Origin: Nocardia jiangxiensis NBRC 101359
GTDB lineage: Bacteria > Actinomycetota > Actinomycetes > Mycobacteriales > Mycobacteriaceae
Direction: 5' to 3'
Assembly: GCF_000308615.1 (NCBI RefSeq)
Contig: NZ_BAGB01000031.1
Span: 179,348 to 243,347 of the forward strand
Length of the DNA stretch: 64,000 bases
In this document: piece by piece, positions 51,204 through 60,512 of the stretch
How the letters are laid out: each line of letters opens with the position of its first letter
Numbering within the stretch: the first letter of the stretch is position 1
The notes under the pieces: generated by a model
Database searches by the model: none
What the model was told of the DNA's origin: nothing
What the model saw: the letters and a program-made list of their open reading frames with translations, nothing else
Translations under genes and position numbers: made by a program

Positions 51204-54200
51204 GTGGCGGATCGCCTGACGGTGCGCGGAGCGCGGGAGCACAATCTCAAAGGGGTCGATATCGACCTGCCGCGCGACAGTCTCATCGTCTTCACGGGAT
51301 TGTCCGGATCGGGTAAGTCGAGCCTCGCGTTCGACACCATCTTCGCGGAGGGGCAGCGTCGTTACGTCGAGTCGCTGTCGGCGTACGCGCGCCAGTTCCT
51401 CGGCCAGATGGACAAGCCCGATGTGGACTTCATCGAGGGCCTCTCGCCCGCGGTCTCGATCGACCAGAAGTCGACCAACCGCAATCCGCGTTCCACGGTC
51501 GGCACCATCACCGAGGTGCACGACTATCTGCGTCTGCTCTACGCGCGCGCGGGCACCCCGCACTGCCCGGTCTGCGGTGAGCTGATCGCCAAGCAGACCC
51601 CGCAGCAGATCGTCGATCAGGTGCTCGCCATGGAGGAGGGCATTCGGTTCCAGGTGCTGGCCCCGGTGGTGCGCACCCGCAAGGGCGAATTCGTCGACCT
51701 GTTCGATCAGCTGAATTCCCAGGGCTATTCGCGCGTTCGCGTGGACGGGGTGGTGCATTCGCTCACCGACCCGCCCAAGCTGAAGAAGCAGGAGAAGCAC
51801 GATATCGAGGTGGTCATCGACCGCCTGGCGGTGAAGCCGAGTTCCAAACAGCGCCTGACCGATTCGATCGAGACGGCGCTGCGCCTGGCCGACGGCATCG
51901 TGGTACTCGATTTCGTCGATCGCGATGAGCACGCGCACGATCGTGAGCGCCGCTTCTCCGAGAAGCTCGCCTGCCCCAACGCGCATCCGCTGGACATCGA
52001 GGATCTCGAGCCCCGCTCGTTCTCGTTCAACTCGCCCTACGGCGCCTGCCCGGACTGCACGGGCCTGGGCATCCGCAAGGAGGTCGACCCGGATCTGGTC
52101 GTGCCCGATGCCGAGCTCAGTCTGAACGACGGCGCCATCGCGCCCTGGTCGCGCGGCCAGACCGCCGAATACTTCACCCGCCTGCTCTCGGGTCTGGCCG
52201 AGGCCATCGGCTTTTCCATGGACACCCCGTGGCATCAGCTGCCGGTGCGGGCACGCAAGGCGGTGCTCGAGGGCAGTTCCGATCAGGTCCACGTCTCCTA
52301 CACCAACCGGTACGGCCGCAAGCGCTCGTACTACGCCGATTTCGAAGGCGTGATGCCGTTCCTGCAGCGTCGGCTCGAGAACACCGAGTCCGAGCAGATG
52401 AAGGAGCATTACGACGGCTACATGCGCGACGTGCCGTGCCCGGTGTGCAACGGCGCCCGCCTCCGGCCCGAAATCCTCGCTGTCACAATGGATTCCGGCG
52501 AAGGTCGCCGGTCCATCGCCGAGGTGTCGGATCTGTCCATCCGGGACTGCGCGAAATTCCTTCACGGCCTGCGGCTGGGGGAGCGCGAGGCCGCGATCGC
52601 CGGACAGGTGCTCAAGGAGATCCAGGCGCGCCTGGGCTTCCTGCTGGACGTCGGCCTGGAATATCTGACGCTCTCGCGGGCCGCGGCGACTCTGTCCGGC
52701 GGTGAGGCGCAACGCATCCGGCTGGCCACTCAGATCGGCTCGGGTCTGGTCGGCGTGCTGTACGTACTGGACGAGCCCTCGATCGGCCTGCATCAGCGCG
52801 ACAACCGCCGCCTCATCGAAACCCTCACGCGGCTACGGGATCTGGGCAATACCCTGATCGTCGTCGAACACGACGAGGACACCATCCACGCCTCGGACTG
52901 GGTGGTCGACATCGGCCCGCTGGCCGGCGAGCACGGCGGCCAGGTGGTCTACAGCGGCCCCTATCCCGGCCTGCTGAGTGATTCGAACTCCCTCACCGGC
53001 GCCTACCTGTCCGGCCGGGAGCAGATCGAAGTGCCGCTGGTACGACGTCCGGTGAACAAGAAGAAGCAGCTCACCGTCGTCGGCGCGACCGAGCACAACC
53101 TGCGCGGTATCGAGGTGAACTTCCCGCTGGGCGTGCTGACCTCGGTGACGGGCGTATCCGGATCCGGTAAGTCCACCCTGGTCAACGACATCCTGGCGAC
53201 GGTTCTGGCAAACAAGCTCAACGGCGCTCGCCAGGTGCCCGGCAGGCACACCCGCGTCAACGGGCTGGATCACCTGGACAAGCTGGTTCAGGTCGACCAG
53301 TCGCCGATCGGTCGCACCCCGCGCTCGAATCCGGCCACCTACACCGGAGTGTTCGACAAGATCCGCACGCTGTTCGCCGCGACCACCGAGGCCAAGGTGC
53401 GCGGCTATCAGCCGGGCCGGTTCTCGTTCAACGTCAAGGGCGGGCGCTGCGAGGCGTGCTCGGGTGACGGCACCTTGAAGATCGAGATGAACTTCCTGCC
53501 CGACGTCTACGTCCCGTGCGAGGTGTGCCACGGTGCGCGCTACAACCGGGAAACGCTCGAGGTGCACTACAAGGGCAAGACCATCGCCGAGGTGCTCGAT
53601 ATGCCGATCGAGGAGGCCGCGGAATTCTTCGAGCCGGTTACCTCGATCCACCGGTATCTGAAGACGCTGGTCGACGTCGGGCTGGGATATGTCCGCCTGG
53701 GCCAGAGCGCCCCGACGCTGTCCGGCGGCGAGGCCCAGCGCGTGAAGCTGTCCGCCGAATTGCAGAAGCGTTCCACCGGCCGCACGGTCTACATCCTGGA
53801 CGAGCCGACTACGGGCCTGCACTTCGAGGACATCCGCAAACTGTTGAAGGTGATCAACGGCCTGGTCGACAAGGGCAACACCGTCATCGTCATCGAACAC
53901 AACCTGGACGTCATCAAGACCTCCGACTGGGTGATCGATATGGGCCCCGAAGGCGGTTCGGGCGGCGGCACCGTCGTCGCCGAGGGCACCCCGGAAGAGG
54001 TTGCGGCCGTTGCCGACAGCTACACCGGGCAATTCCTGAAGGAGACGCTGGCCCTCCCCGCGCCGAAGTCACCGGCGCGCAAGGCGGTGTCGAAAAAGCC
54101 TGCCGCAGCGAAGAAGTCGTCGGCCGCGGCGAAGAAGCCCGCGGACAAGGATCCGAAGAAGGCCGCCGCGGCCCGGCGCAGGGCAGCCGCGTTGCGCTGA
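51204..54200 (+). CDS. uvrA: Excinuclease ABC subunit A
   Basis: 998 residues. UvrA dimers find bulky DNA lesions and load UvrB. Two ABC domains: Walker [10 protein letters not shown] (about 32-40) and GVSGSGKST (about 651), signatures [19 protein letters not shown] and [15 protein letters not shown], and zinc-module cysteines in [27 protein letters not shown] and CEVCHGARY. The first zinc module has CPNAH where many bacteria have CPxC, as I recall for mycobacteria. The last 40 residues or so are a Lys/Ala-rich basic tail ([23 protein letters not shown] onward in type), which makes it longer than the M. tuberculosis protein. Confidence 0.97.
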   Translation: MADRLTVRGAREHNLKGVDIDLPRDSLIVFTGLSGSGKSSLAFDTIFAEGQRRYVESLSAYARQFLGQMDKPDVDFIEGLSPAVSIDQKSTNRNPRSTVGTITEVHDYLRLLYARAGTPHCPVCGELIAKQTPQQIVDQVLAMEEGIRFQVLAPVVRTRKGEFVDLFDQLNSQGYSRVRVDGVVHSLTDPPKLKKQEKHDIEVVIDRLAVKPSSKQRLTDSIETALRLADGIVVLDFVDRDEHAHDRERRFSEKLACPNAHPLDIEDLEPRSFSFNSPYGACPDCTGLGIRKEVDPDLVVPDAELSLNDGAIAPWSRGQTAEYFTRLLSGLAEAIGFSMDTPWHQLPVRARKAVLEGSSDQVHVSYTNRYGRKRSYYADFEGVMPFLQRRLENTESEQMKEHYDGYMRDVPCPVCNGARLRPEILAVTMDSGEGRRSIAEVSDLSIRDCAKFLHGLRLGEREAAIAGQVLKEIQARLGFLLDVGLEYLTLSRAAATLSGGEAQRIRLATQIGSGLVGVLYVLDEPSIGLHQRDNRRLIETLTRLRDLGNTLIVVEHDEDTIHASDWVVDIGPLAGEHGGQVVYSGPYPGLLSDSNSLTGAYLSGREQIEVPLVRRPVNKKKQLTVVGATEHNLRGIEVNFPLGVLTSVTGVSGSGKSTLVNDILATVLANKLNGARQVPGRHTRVNGLDHLDKLVQVDQSPIGRTPRSNPATYTGVFDKIRTLFAATTEAKVRGYQPGRFSFNVKGGRCEACSGDGTLKIEMNFLPDVYVPCEVCHGARYNRETLEVHYKGKTIAEVLDMPIEEAAEFFEPVTSIHRYLKTLVDVGLGYVRLGQSAPTLSGGEAQRVKLSAELQKRSTGRTVYILDEPTTGLHFEDIRKLLKVINGLVDKGNTVIVIEHNLDVIKTSDWVIDMGPEGGSGGGTVVAEGTPEEVAAVADSYTGQFLKETLALPAPKSPARKAVSKKPAAAKKSSAAAKKPADKDPKKAAAARRRAAALR

Positions 54201-54212
54201 GCGTCCGCGCTC

Positions 54213-54240
54213 CCGGGGCGGTCATGTCGGGCCGCCCCGG
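54213..54240. terminator. Terminator between uvrA and convergent gene
   Basis: A 9-bp stem CCGGGGCGG (54213-54221) with CCGCCCCGG (54232-54240), 10-nt loop, between the two convergent stops. Confidence 0.65.
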
Positions 54241-54249
54241 CGCGAACTC

Positions 54250-55560
54250 CTACCAGGGGTTCCAGGTGTCGCCGGGCCCGGTCCCGGCAGCACCGAGATG
54301 CCGCCGCGCCTGGCGGCGCTTGTAGAACACTTCCTCCACCGACATGGTCGGCGCGGCCTCGGTGATCGCGGCCAGCCGGGCATCGAGGTGGTGTTCGTGG
54401 ATGTGCCACTGCAATCCGGCCCGTCGTTCGGCCGACAGTGCGGCCCAGGCCGTGCCGAACCGATGCTGCACGGCCGGATCGGCGATCGCGATGAGTTGCA
54501 GCAGCATCGGCCAGCCGTCGGATTCGGTGGCCCGCATCGGCAGATCCACCACGTTCGCATCCGGCAGTTCGGACAGCAGCCGCACGGTCCGCTGCTGGAT
54601 CTCGGTGCTGGTCCGTGCCGCCAGTGCGAAGAAGCCGCGCCAGTAGTTCGGTTCGGTGCGGCCGCTGAGTGAGGCGACGATCGCCGCCATCACGCCCTGA
54701 TCGCCGAATACCGGATTGCCGGCCATTCGCCCCAGTGCCTGGCGGCTCAGATTGCCGGTGAAGGTCAGCATGTCCGGGACCGAGCCGATCCGGATCGCGT
54801 TGGTGACCAGATTCCCGATGGCCGGCGGTGATCCGACCGAGAACAGGATCTCGCCCACGGCGCGGATGAGCTCCGGCTCGCATCGCGCGAAGATCGACAG
54901 TCCCGCGCGCTGCAGTTCGGGCGATCCCGCCAGAACCGTGCGGACCAGTCGCGGAACCCGTTGCGACGGACCGGAAAGCAGCTGCCGCACGATGGCGCTG
55001 ACGGCCTCGGGGGAGTAGGCGTACGCGGTCGCGTGGATCAGGCCCTCGTCGTCGCGCGCACCCAGTTCGAGCGCCTCGATCAACGTCGGCGTCGCATAGT
55101 CCAGGAACGGCCCGACCGTGATGTAGTCGCCGCGACGCAGAATCTCGTTGACGACCTGGACCAGCGGCTCGGGCGGCACCCCGTCGGCCAGGTGCCCGAC
55201 GGTGACCGGATCGATGTAGGGCACACAGTCCGTGGCGTACGACGTGCCCAGCAGGGCGACCGTCTCCGCGGCCTTCTTCGGGTGGTCGGCGCCGACGGCT
55301 CCCGCGGCGCGGCCGGTCATGGCCGGCGGCACGATGCGCTGGATCAGCGGCATCGAGACGCTCAATGGGATGAACGGTACGAGTCGGCTGATGCGCCGGA
55401 AGGTTTCGCCGTGGTCGTCGAAGATGACGCGGGACATCCGTTCCTGGAGCTCGTGCAGCCGGTCCGGTCCGAGCCGTTCCAGATGCGTGAGCCGCTCCGG
55501 CGGTACGTGCAGGGTGCGAGCCAAGAGAACGATCTGAGCGCGAGTTACCAGATTGGTCAT
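54250..55560 (-). CDS. Unknown protein of 436 residues, helical-repeat-like
   Basis: No family recognised with confidence. It begins MTNLVTRAQIVLLARTLHVPPERLTHLERLGPDRLHELQERM and then shows repeated Leu/Ala-rich helices with short turns (for example PLVQVVNEILRRGDYITVGPFLDYATPTLIEALELGARDDEGLI), like a HEAT or MgtE-N type superhelix. No signal peptide; SRLVPFIPLSVSMPLIQRIVPP is moderately hydrophobic. The ATG overlaps the stop of the 74-residue gene upstream (four bases), so they form an operon and may act together. Confidence 0.75.
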   Translation of the reverse strand: MTNLVTRAQIVLLARTLHVPPERLTHLERLGPDRLHELQERMSRVIFDDHGETFRRISRLVPFIPLSVSMPLIQRIVPPAMTGRAAGAVGADHPKKAAETVALLGTSYATDCVPYIDPVTVGHLADGVPPEPLVQVVNEILRRGDYITVGPFLDYATPTLIEALELGARDDEGLIHATAYAYSPEAVSAIVRQLLSGPSQRVPRLVRTVLAGSPELQRAGLSIFARCEPELIRAVGEILFSVGSPPAIGNLVTNAIRIGSVPDMLTFTGNLSRQALGRMAGNPVFGDQGVMAAIVASLSGRTEPNYWRGFFALAARTSTEIQQRTVRLLSELPDANVVDLPMRATESDGWPMLLQLIAIADPAVQHRFGTAWAALSAERRAGLQWHIHEHHLDARLAAITEAAPTMSVEEVFYKRRQARRHLGAAGTGPGDTWNPW

Positions 55561-55781
55561 TGTCCGGCGATGTCTCCGAACATGATTCGCTTGGTCACGC
55601 CGCGGAACGGCTTGGGCAGCACGCCGACCATATCGTCGATTGCCGCGTTCAGCGCTTTGGTCTCGGTCCGGCGTGCGTTGCGGAACAGGCCCAACAGGTC
55701 GGCCGCCTCTTGTTCGGACAGGACGTCCAAAGCCGCGACGTGACTGTCCAATTCCGCCGCGAGATCGGTTCTGGCACTCAT
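55557..55781 (-). CDS. Small partner protein of unknown function (74 residues)
   Basis: MSARTDLAAELDSHVAALDVLSEQEAADLLGLFRNARRTETKALNAAIDDMVG and so on: predicted almost fully helical, acidic in the first half, basic at the end (LPKPFRGVTKRIMFG). Overlaps the 436-residue gene (stop-start), same strand. A ribosome binding site AGGAG lies just upstream of the start. No family recognised. Confidence 0.72.
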   Translation of the reverse strand: MSARTDLAAELDSHVAALDVLSEQEAADLLGLFRNARRTETKALNAAIDDMVGVLPKPFRGVTKRIMFGDIAGQ

Positions 55782-55905
55782 ATTTCTCCTGATTTACGCG
55801 TTGGGCCCGGGATTACCCATGTACGCGCACACGAATCATAGGAGTACCAACCACTTTCGTTGTCGGAAATCATCTCGCCCGGCGTGATAGTGGTCACTGC
55901 CCGGT

Positions 55906-56253
55906 TCAGTAGACCGGGCCGGTGTACTTCTCACCCGGCCCTGTGCCCGGCTCGTCGGGGTGTGCGGAGGATTCGCGGAATGCGCGCTGCAGCGACTGCA
56001 ATCCCTCGCGCAGGGGACCGGCGTGCGGGCCGAGGTATTCCACCGAGGACGTGATCAGACCGGCGAGGGCGGTGATCACCCGGCGGGCCTCGTCCAGGTC
56101 GCGGCGGGGGCTGGTGTCCGGATCCGGATCGGCCAGGCCGAGCTTCTCGGCGGCCGAGCTCATCAGCATGACCGCGGCCCGGCTGATCACCTCGACGGCG
56201 GGGATGTCGGCCAGTTCGCGCACATCCGGTTCGATCGGGGCGGCGTCGTTCAT
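55906..56253 (-). CDS. DUF1844 protein
   Basis: 115 residues. VISRAAVMLMSSAAEKLGLADPDPD followed by DLDEARRVITALAGLITSSVEYLGPHAGPLREGLQSLQRAFRE fits DUF1844, a short helical domain typically encoded just upstream of infC in actinobacteria, as here (divergent). Function unknown. ATG 56253 gives the usual N-terminus; the frame is open 30 codons further back into the infC leader region. Confidence 0.82.
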   Translation of the reverse strand: MNDAAPIEPDVRELADIPAVEVISRAAVMLMSSAAEKLGLADPDPDTSPRRDLDEARRVITALAGLITSSVEYLGPHAGPLREGLQSLQRAFRESSAHPDEPGTGPGEKYTGPVY

Positions 56254-56654
56254 GTCCGGTAGCATCCCACTTTCCACGGCGTCGCAGGTCACGGGGACGC
56301 CGATTGTGAGTTCGCGGCCCCGTGATGCTATGGTGTACGGCAACGACCGTCCCTACCTGTGCTTTTCCGGCCCGAATGGCCGGATCACACGGTAAAGGGG
56401 CAGTAAGTGGAGCCCGACTCCCACCGCCTGCCGGCCGACACGCCAGGCAAAGCGGTCCGGTCACTCATCGTGATGGATGAGTTTCCGTGTATTGGTTTTC
56501 CCAGTACACGGCCGATGCGACGAGTGTGTGCATCGATGGCCGGTCGACATCGGGCCCCGTGACGGTGAAATACCGTGACGGGGCTTTCGTGTTGGATATG
56601 GGGTTGCCATTACAGCGCGGTCGTTGGACGACACCGCTTGACCTAGGAGGCCCC
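56254..56654 (+). promoter_or_regulatory. Structured leader of infC-rpmI-rplT
   Basis: About 400 bases with no supported gene. Three hairpins succeed one another: ACTCATC/GATGAGT (56463-56482), CCGTGTA with TACACGG extended by TTGG/CCAG (56485-56511), and a terminator-like hairpin at 56554-56584. The ribosome binding site AGGAGG (56645-56650) is at the end. This looks like an attenuated ribosomal-protein leader. Confidence 0.5.
56554..56584 (+). terminator. Attenuator-like hairpin in the infC leader
   Basis: GCCCCGT (56554-56560) pairs with ACGGGGC (56578-56584), and inside it ACGGT with ACCGT around a 5-nt loop with one G-G mismatch. TTTCGTGTT follows. It lies about 70 nt upstream of infC and would stop the transcript unless read through. 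Confidence 0.5.
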
Positions 56655-57284
<630 letters not shown>

Positions 57285-57297
57285 AACCGATACAGCT

Positions 57298-57330
57298 CCG
57301 GTGGCAGCGCTAGTTTGCCGCTGCCACCGG
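57298..57330 (+). promoter_or_regulatory. Intercistronic stem-loop between infC and rpmI
   Basis: A 12-bp perfect stem (CCGGTGGCAGCG, 57298-57309; CGCTGCCACCGG, 57319-57330) with a 9-nt loop. It may adjust relative expression of infC and the two ribosomal proteins, either by partial termination or by protein binding. Confidence 0.5.
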
Positions 57331-57353
57331 CATGAGACAGAACTGAGGAATCC

Positions 57354-57548
57354 ATGCCGAAGATGAAGAGCCACAGCGGCGCCTCGAAGCGATTCAAGGT
57401 GTCCGGTCGCGGCAAGCTGCTGCGCCAGCAGGCCAACCGGCGCCACCTGCTCGAGCACAAGTCCAGCCGCCGGACTCGTCGTCTGGATGGCACGGAGGCC
57501 GTCGCGCCCGCCGACGTCCGTCGCGTCAAGAAGCTGCTCGGTATCTGA
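57354..57548 (+). CDS. rpmI: 50S ribosomal protein L35
   Basis: 64 residues, full length: [44 protein letters not shown], the L35 signature, then [11 protein letters not shown]. Very basic. GAGGAA lies just before the ATG. Second gene of the infC-rpmI-rplT operon, whose order is conserved across bacteria. Confidence 0.97.
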   Translation: MPKMKSHSGASKRFKVSGRGKLLRQQANRRHLLEHKSSRRTRRLDGTEAVAPADVRRVKKLLGI

Positions 57549-57636
57549 GTCAGCCTCGCGATCCGTTTTCTCGGACGCCAACAACCGACCACCTCCGGGC
57601 GCCGTGAGCGCCCCACGATCTAACAAGGACTGACCA

Positions 57637-58017
57637 GTGGCACGCGTCAAAAGGGCCGTCAACGCTCAGAAGAAGCGCCGTTCCGTTCTCGAGGCTTCCA
57701 AGGGTTACCGCGGGCAGCGTTCGCGCCTGTACCGCAAGGCCAAGGAACAGCAGCTGCACTCGCTCACCTACGCCTACCGCGACCGGCGCGCGCGCAAGGG
57801 TGACTTCCGCAAGCTGTGGATCGCGCGAATCAATGCGGCGGCGCGGCTGAACGACATCACCTACAACCGCTTCATCCAGGGCCTCAAGGCCGCGGGTGTC
57901 GAGGTCGACCGCAAGATCCTGGCCGAGCTGGCCGTCTCCGACGCCGAGGCCTTCGCCGGCCTGGTCGCGGTGGCCAAGGCCGCGCTGCCCGAGGACGTCA
58001 ACGCCCCGGCCGCCTGA
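57637..58017 (+). CDS. rplT: 50S ribosomal protein L20
   Basis: 126 residues: [98 protein letters not shown], the complete L20 protein needed early in 50S assembly. GTG start with AAGGA upstream. In other bacteria L20 represses this operon by binding its mRNA; the structured leader here would be the place, but that is inference. Confidence 0.97.
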   Translation: MARVKRAVNAQKKRRSVLEASKGYRGQRSRLYRKAKEQQLHSLTYAYRDRRARKGDFRKLWIARINAAARLNDITYNRFIQGLKAAGVEVDRKILAELAVSDAEAFAGLVAVAKAALPEDVNAPAA

Positions 58018-58032
58018 TTCGGCAACCGGCAC

Positions 58033-58935
58033 TTGACCACTCAGCATCGGGAACGACCCGTGGACGCGCTCTCCGAGCGCAATCCGCGGGTCGTTTCCGC
58101 TGTCAAGCTGCATCGCGGCGCACACCGCCGCAAGACCGGGCTGTTCCTCGCCGAGGGCGCGAATTCGGTTGCCGCAGCGCTGGATACCGACCGGATCGAG
58201 GAGTTGTTCTACTCGCCTCGGGCCGCCGAACGTGAACACGAGTTGGTGGCCGGAGCCGCCGCCACCGGGGTGCGGACCACACTGGTGAGTGAGCGCGCCG
58301 CCGAACTGCTCGGCGAGACGGTCACTTCGCCCGGTCTGGTCGCGGTCTGCCGTCAGGTGGATGTGCCGCTGGCGCAGGTGCTTTCGCCGGGTGTGGCGAG
58401 CGGGTCGGCGGAGAGCGGACGGTCGGCGCGGGGAGTGGACGGTACGCCCCCCGATGTCACGCCGACGCCCCGGCCCTCGATGCTCGCGGTGCCCGTCGAG
58501 ATTTCCGATCCGGGGAACGCGGGCACCCTGATCCGCGTCGCGGACGCCGTCGGCGCGAACGGCGTGGTCCTGGCCGGTGATTCGGTCGACCCGCACAACG
58601 GCAAATGCGTACGAGCCTGCGCCGGAAGCCTTTTCCACGTCCCGCTGGCCCGCGAACGCGATATCGACGCGGTCCTGGGCGGACTGTCCGAAGCCGGAAT
58701 CACCGTCCTGGCCACCACGGCTCGCGGCGAGATCGACCTCGACGACGCCGAACATATCCTTTCCGGCCCGGTGGCCTGGCTGTTCGGCAACGAGGCGCAC
58801 GGCCTCGACCCCGTCGTGGCCGCCCGCGCCGACCACCGCATCCGCATCCCCATCCATGGCCGCGCCGAAAGCCTGAATCTTGCTGCCGCAGCTGCCATCT
58901 GCCTCTACGCAGGCGCGCGAGTCCAGCACCGCTGA
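58033..58935 (+). CDS. tsnR: SpoU-family RNA 2'-O-methyltransferase (TsnR-like)
   Basis: 300 residues. An N-terminal substrate-binding domain (VVSAVKLHRGAHRRKTGLFLAEGANSV) is followed by a SPOUT methyltransferase domain: EISDPGNAGTLIRVADAVGANGVVL (motif 1), VAWLFGNEAHGLD (motif 2) and IPIHGRAESLNLAAAAAICLY (motif 3, knot). A low-complexity Gly/Ser/Pro linker of about 35 residues separates the domains. It methylates a ribose in rRNA or tRNA; the target is unknown. Same position after rplT as Rv1644 in M. tuberculosis. The start is uncertain: TTG 58033 or GTG 58060. Confidence 0.88.
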   Translation: MTTQHRERPVDALSERNPRVVSAVKLHRGAHRRKTGLFLAEGANSVAAALDTDRIEELFYSPRAAEREHELVAGAAATGVRTTLVSERAAELLGETVTSPGLVAVCRQVDVPLAQVLSPGVASGSAESGRSARGVDGTPPDVTPTPRPSMLAVPVEISDPGNAGTLIRVADAVGANGVVLAGDSVDPHNGKCVRACAGSLFHVPLARERDIDAVLGGLSEAGITVLATTARGEIDLDDAEHILSGPVAWLFGNEAHGLDPVVAARADHRIRIPIHGRAESLNLAAAAAICLYAGARVQHR

Positions 58936-59062
58936 CCGATCGTCGTCGGCCGGACTGCGGGGCAACTGGTTCGGATGCTCAGACCGAGATTTCGTAGTCG
59001 AGTGCGGCTCTGGTTCGCACGGTGCATATTCCGGAAAACCCGGGCGAAACCGGCGGGTGCCC

Positions 59063-59068
59063 TACACT
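59063..59068 (+). promoter_or_regulatory. -10 box for leaderless lipoprotein gene
   Basis: TACACT fits TANNNT and ends 7 nt before the GTG of the lipoprotein gene, so the mRNA should be leaderless. Confidence 0.45.
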
Positions 59069-59075
59069 GCGCGGG

Positions 59076-59420
59076 GTGCGTTTTCGACGGTTGCTGATCA
59101 TGTTTCTGTTTGGCGCGCCCGCCGTGGTGGGGGTTGTCGGGTGCACTGTGTCCGGGGGTGGTGCTACCAGTCGGTGTCAGGTCGACGGGTGTGTGATCAC
59201 GTTCGACCGGGGGGTGAGCGCCAAGGCGAGTGTGTTGGGGGTGGATGCGAAACTTGTTGCGGTCAATGGGGATACGGCGGTGTTGTCGGTGGCGGGGCAG
59301 GAGGTTTCGGTGCCGGTCGGGCAGACGCGGTCGACTTCGGGTGTGGGGGTGACCGTGCAGCAGGTTACCGAGGACAAGGTTGTGGTTCGGGTGTCCAGCG
59401 GGATCTCCGACGGGAAATGA
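59076..59420 (+). CDS. Small putative lipoprotein
   Basis: 114 residues. RFRRLLIMFLFGAPAVVGVVGC is a signal peptide with a lipobox-like end (VVGC). The mature part is short, beta-rich and Val/Gly-rich: CQVDGCVITFDRGVSAKASVLGVDAKLVAVNGDTAVLSVAGQEVSVPVGQ. Two further cysteines (C-X4-C) could form a disulphide. No family recognised. GTG 59076 is favoured by TACACT 7 nt upstream. Confidence 0.72.
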   Translation: MRFRRLLIMFLFGAPAVVGVVGCTVSGGGATSRCQVDGCVITFDRGVSAKASVLGVDAKLVAVNGDTAVLSVAGQEVSVPVGQTRSTSGVGVTVQQVTEDKVVVRVSSGISDGK

Positions 59421-59437
59421 GCGATTCGGCACGCGAA

Positions 59438-59479
59438 ATCCGGTCGGCCCGTGCGTGATTGCGCAGGAGCCGACCGGAT
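59438..59479. terminator. Terminator between lipoprotein gene and SDR gene
   Basis: An 11-bp perfect stem ATCCGGTCGGC (59438-59448) with GCCGACCGGAT (59469-59479) and a 20-nt loop, between convergent stops. Confidence 0.7.
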
Positions 59480-59495
59480 CGGTGTGGGGTGCGGG

Positions 59496-60371
59496 TCAGT
59501 TCTCGAAGTAGTAGGGCTGGGCCAGGTCCTCGAGGAGGGTGGGGTGGGTCGGCGCCCAGCCGAGTAGTTCGCGGGTGGGGCCGCTGTCGCCGGTGATGCT
59601 CGTGCCCCACATGGCGGCCAGCCAGCCGAAGTGGTCGGTGGCCTTCTCGCTGGGGATGGAGACGGCGGGGATGTCGAGTTTGCGGGCGATGGCCTCGGCG
59701 ATGTCGCGGGTCGGGATGCCCGGTTCGGCGAGTGCGTGCACGACGGTTCCGGCGGGGGCCTTCTCCACCGCGAGGAGGGCCAGGTGTGCGGCGTCGAGCC
59801 GGTGGGTCGCGGGCCAGGTGTGCGCGCCGTCGTCGATGTAGCCGGAAACGCCCTTCTCCCTGGCGGTGTCGACGATGCGGCGGATGAAGCCGTGGTCGCC
59901 CGCACCGTGCACGGTGGTCGGGAGTCCGAGCACTACCGAGCGCACGCCCCGTTCGGCCAGTTGGATCGTCGCGGCGGCGGTGGCGTGGCGGATCATCGGG
60001 CCGGTGCTGGAGCCGGGCTTGCCGGTGTCGAGCGGGACCAGTCCGGAGGCTATGACCAGCGGGCGGTCCGAGCCCTCGAGTACCTCGCCGAACAGGTCGA
60101 CTACCTCGCGGTCGATGCGCTGGTTTTCCTCGAACCGGGTGAAATCGTGGATGAAGGCCAGATGTACGACGCCGTCGGCGGCCGTGGCACCCGCCCGCAG
60201 GCTGTCCCGATCGTGGAGATCGCCGCGTTGCACCTGGGCGCCCGCAGCGGTCAGGGCAGCGGCCGAGGCGTCCGACCGGGCCAGGCCGATGACGTCGTGA
60301 CCTGCGGCGATCAGTTCGGGAACAAGTGCGGATCCGACCCATCCGGATGCACCGGTGACGAAGAGACGCAT
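59496..60371 (-). CDS. NAD(P)-dependent epimerase/dehydratase (extended SDR)
   Basis: 291 residues. Rossmann motif MRLFVTGASGWVGSALVPELIAAGHDVIGLARSD, DGVVHLAFIHDF, and later VVLGLPTTVHGAGDHGF; the usual Y-X3-K is not clearly visible, so the catalytic site may differ. Atypical SDRs of this kind bind NADPH and reduce or merely sense it. ATG 60371 follows AGGAGG. Divergent from a TetR gene, with three operator-like repeats in between. Confidence 0.87.
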   Translation of the reverse strand: MRLFVTGASGWVGSALVPELIAAGHDVIGLARSDASAAALTAAGAQVQRGDLHDRDSLRAGATAADGVVHLAFIHDFTRFEENQRIDREVVDLFGEVLEGSDRPLVIASGLVPLDTGKPGSSTGPMIRHATAAATIQLAERGVRSVVLGLPTTVHGAGDHGFIRRIVDTAREKGVSGYIDDGAHTWPATHRLDAAHLALLAVEKAPAGTVVHALAEPGIPTRDIAEAIARKLDIPAVSIPSEKATDHFGWLAAMWGTSITGDSGPTRELLGWAPTHPTLLEDLAQPYYFEN

Positions 60372-60425
60372 GGAATGAACACCTCCTGTGTAACCGTCCG
60401 GGCGTCTGTGACGCCCTCGGGCACT

Positions 60426-60444
60426 GATGTCAGTTGATGACATC
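60426..60444. promoter_or_regulatory. TetR operator candidate 1
   Basis: GATGTCA (60426-60432), 5-nt spacer, TGACATC (60438-60444): a perfect inverted repeat in the divergent SDR/TetR promoter region. Confidence 0.6.
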
Positions 60445-60456
60445 AATCTAACAGTA

Positions 60457-60473
60457 ATGTCAGCCGCTGTCAT
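60457..60473. promoter_or_regulatory. TetR operator candidate 2
   Basis: ATGTCAGC-C-GCTGTCAT (60457-60473): a palindrome except for one base pair, using the same GTCA half-site as its neighbours. Confidence 0.55.
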
Positions 60474-60481
60474 CATATGAA

Positions 60482-60494
60482 GTCAGTGGGTGAC
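60482..60494. promoter_or_regulatory. TetR operator candidate 3
   Basis: GTCA-GTGGG-TGAC (60482-60494): a third half-site pair with the same 5-nt spacer as candidate 1. It would lie inside the gene if the regulator started at ATG 60477, which favours the start at 60513. Confidence 0.5.
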
Positions 60495-60512
60495 ATCACT
60501 TATCATGAACAG

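Noticed and set aside
56487..56654. N-terminal extension of IF-3 from GTG 56487
   Set aside because: The 56 extra residues are unlike any IF-3, overlap the predicted hairpins, and AGGAGG would lie inside the gene.
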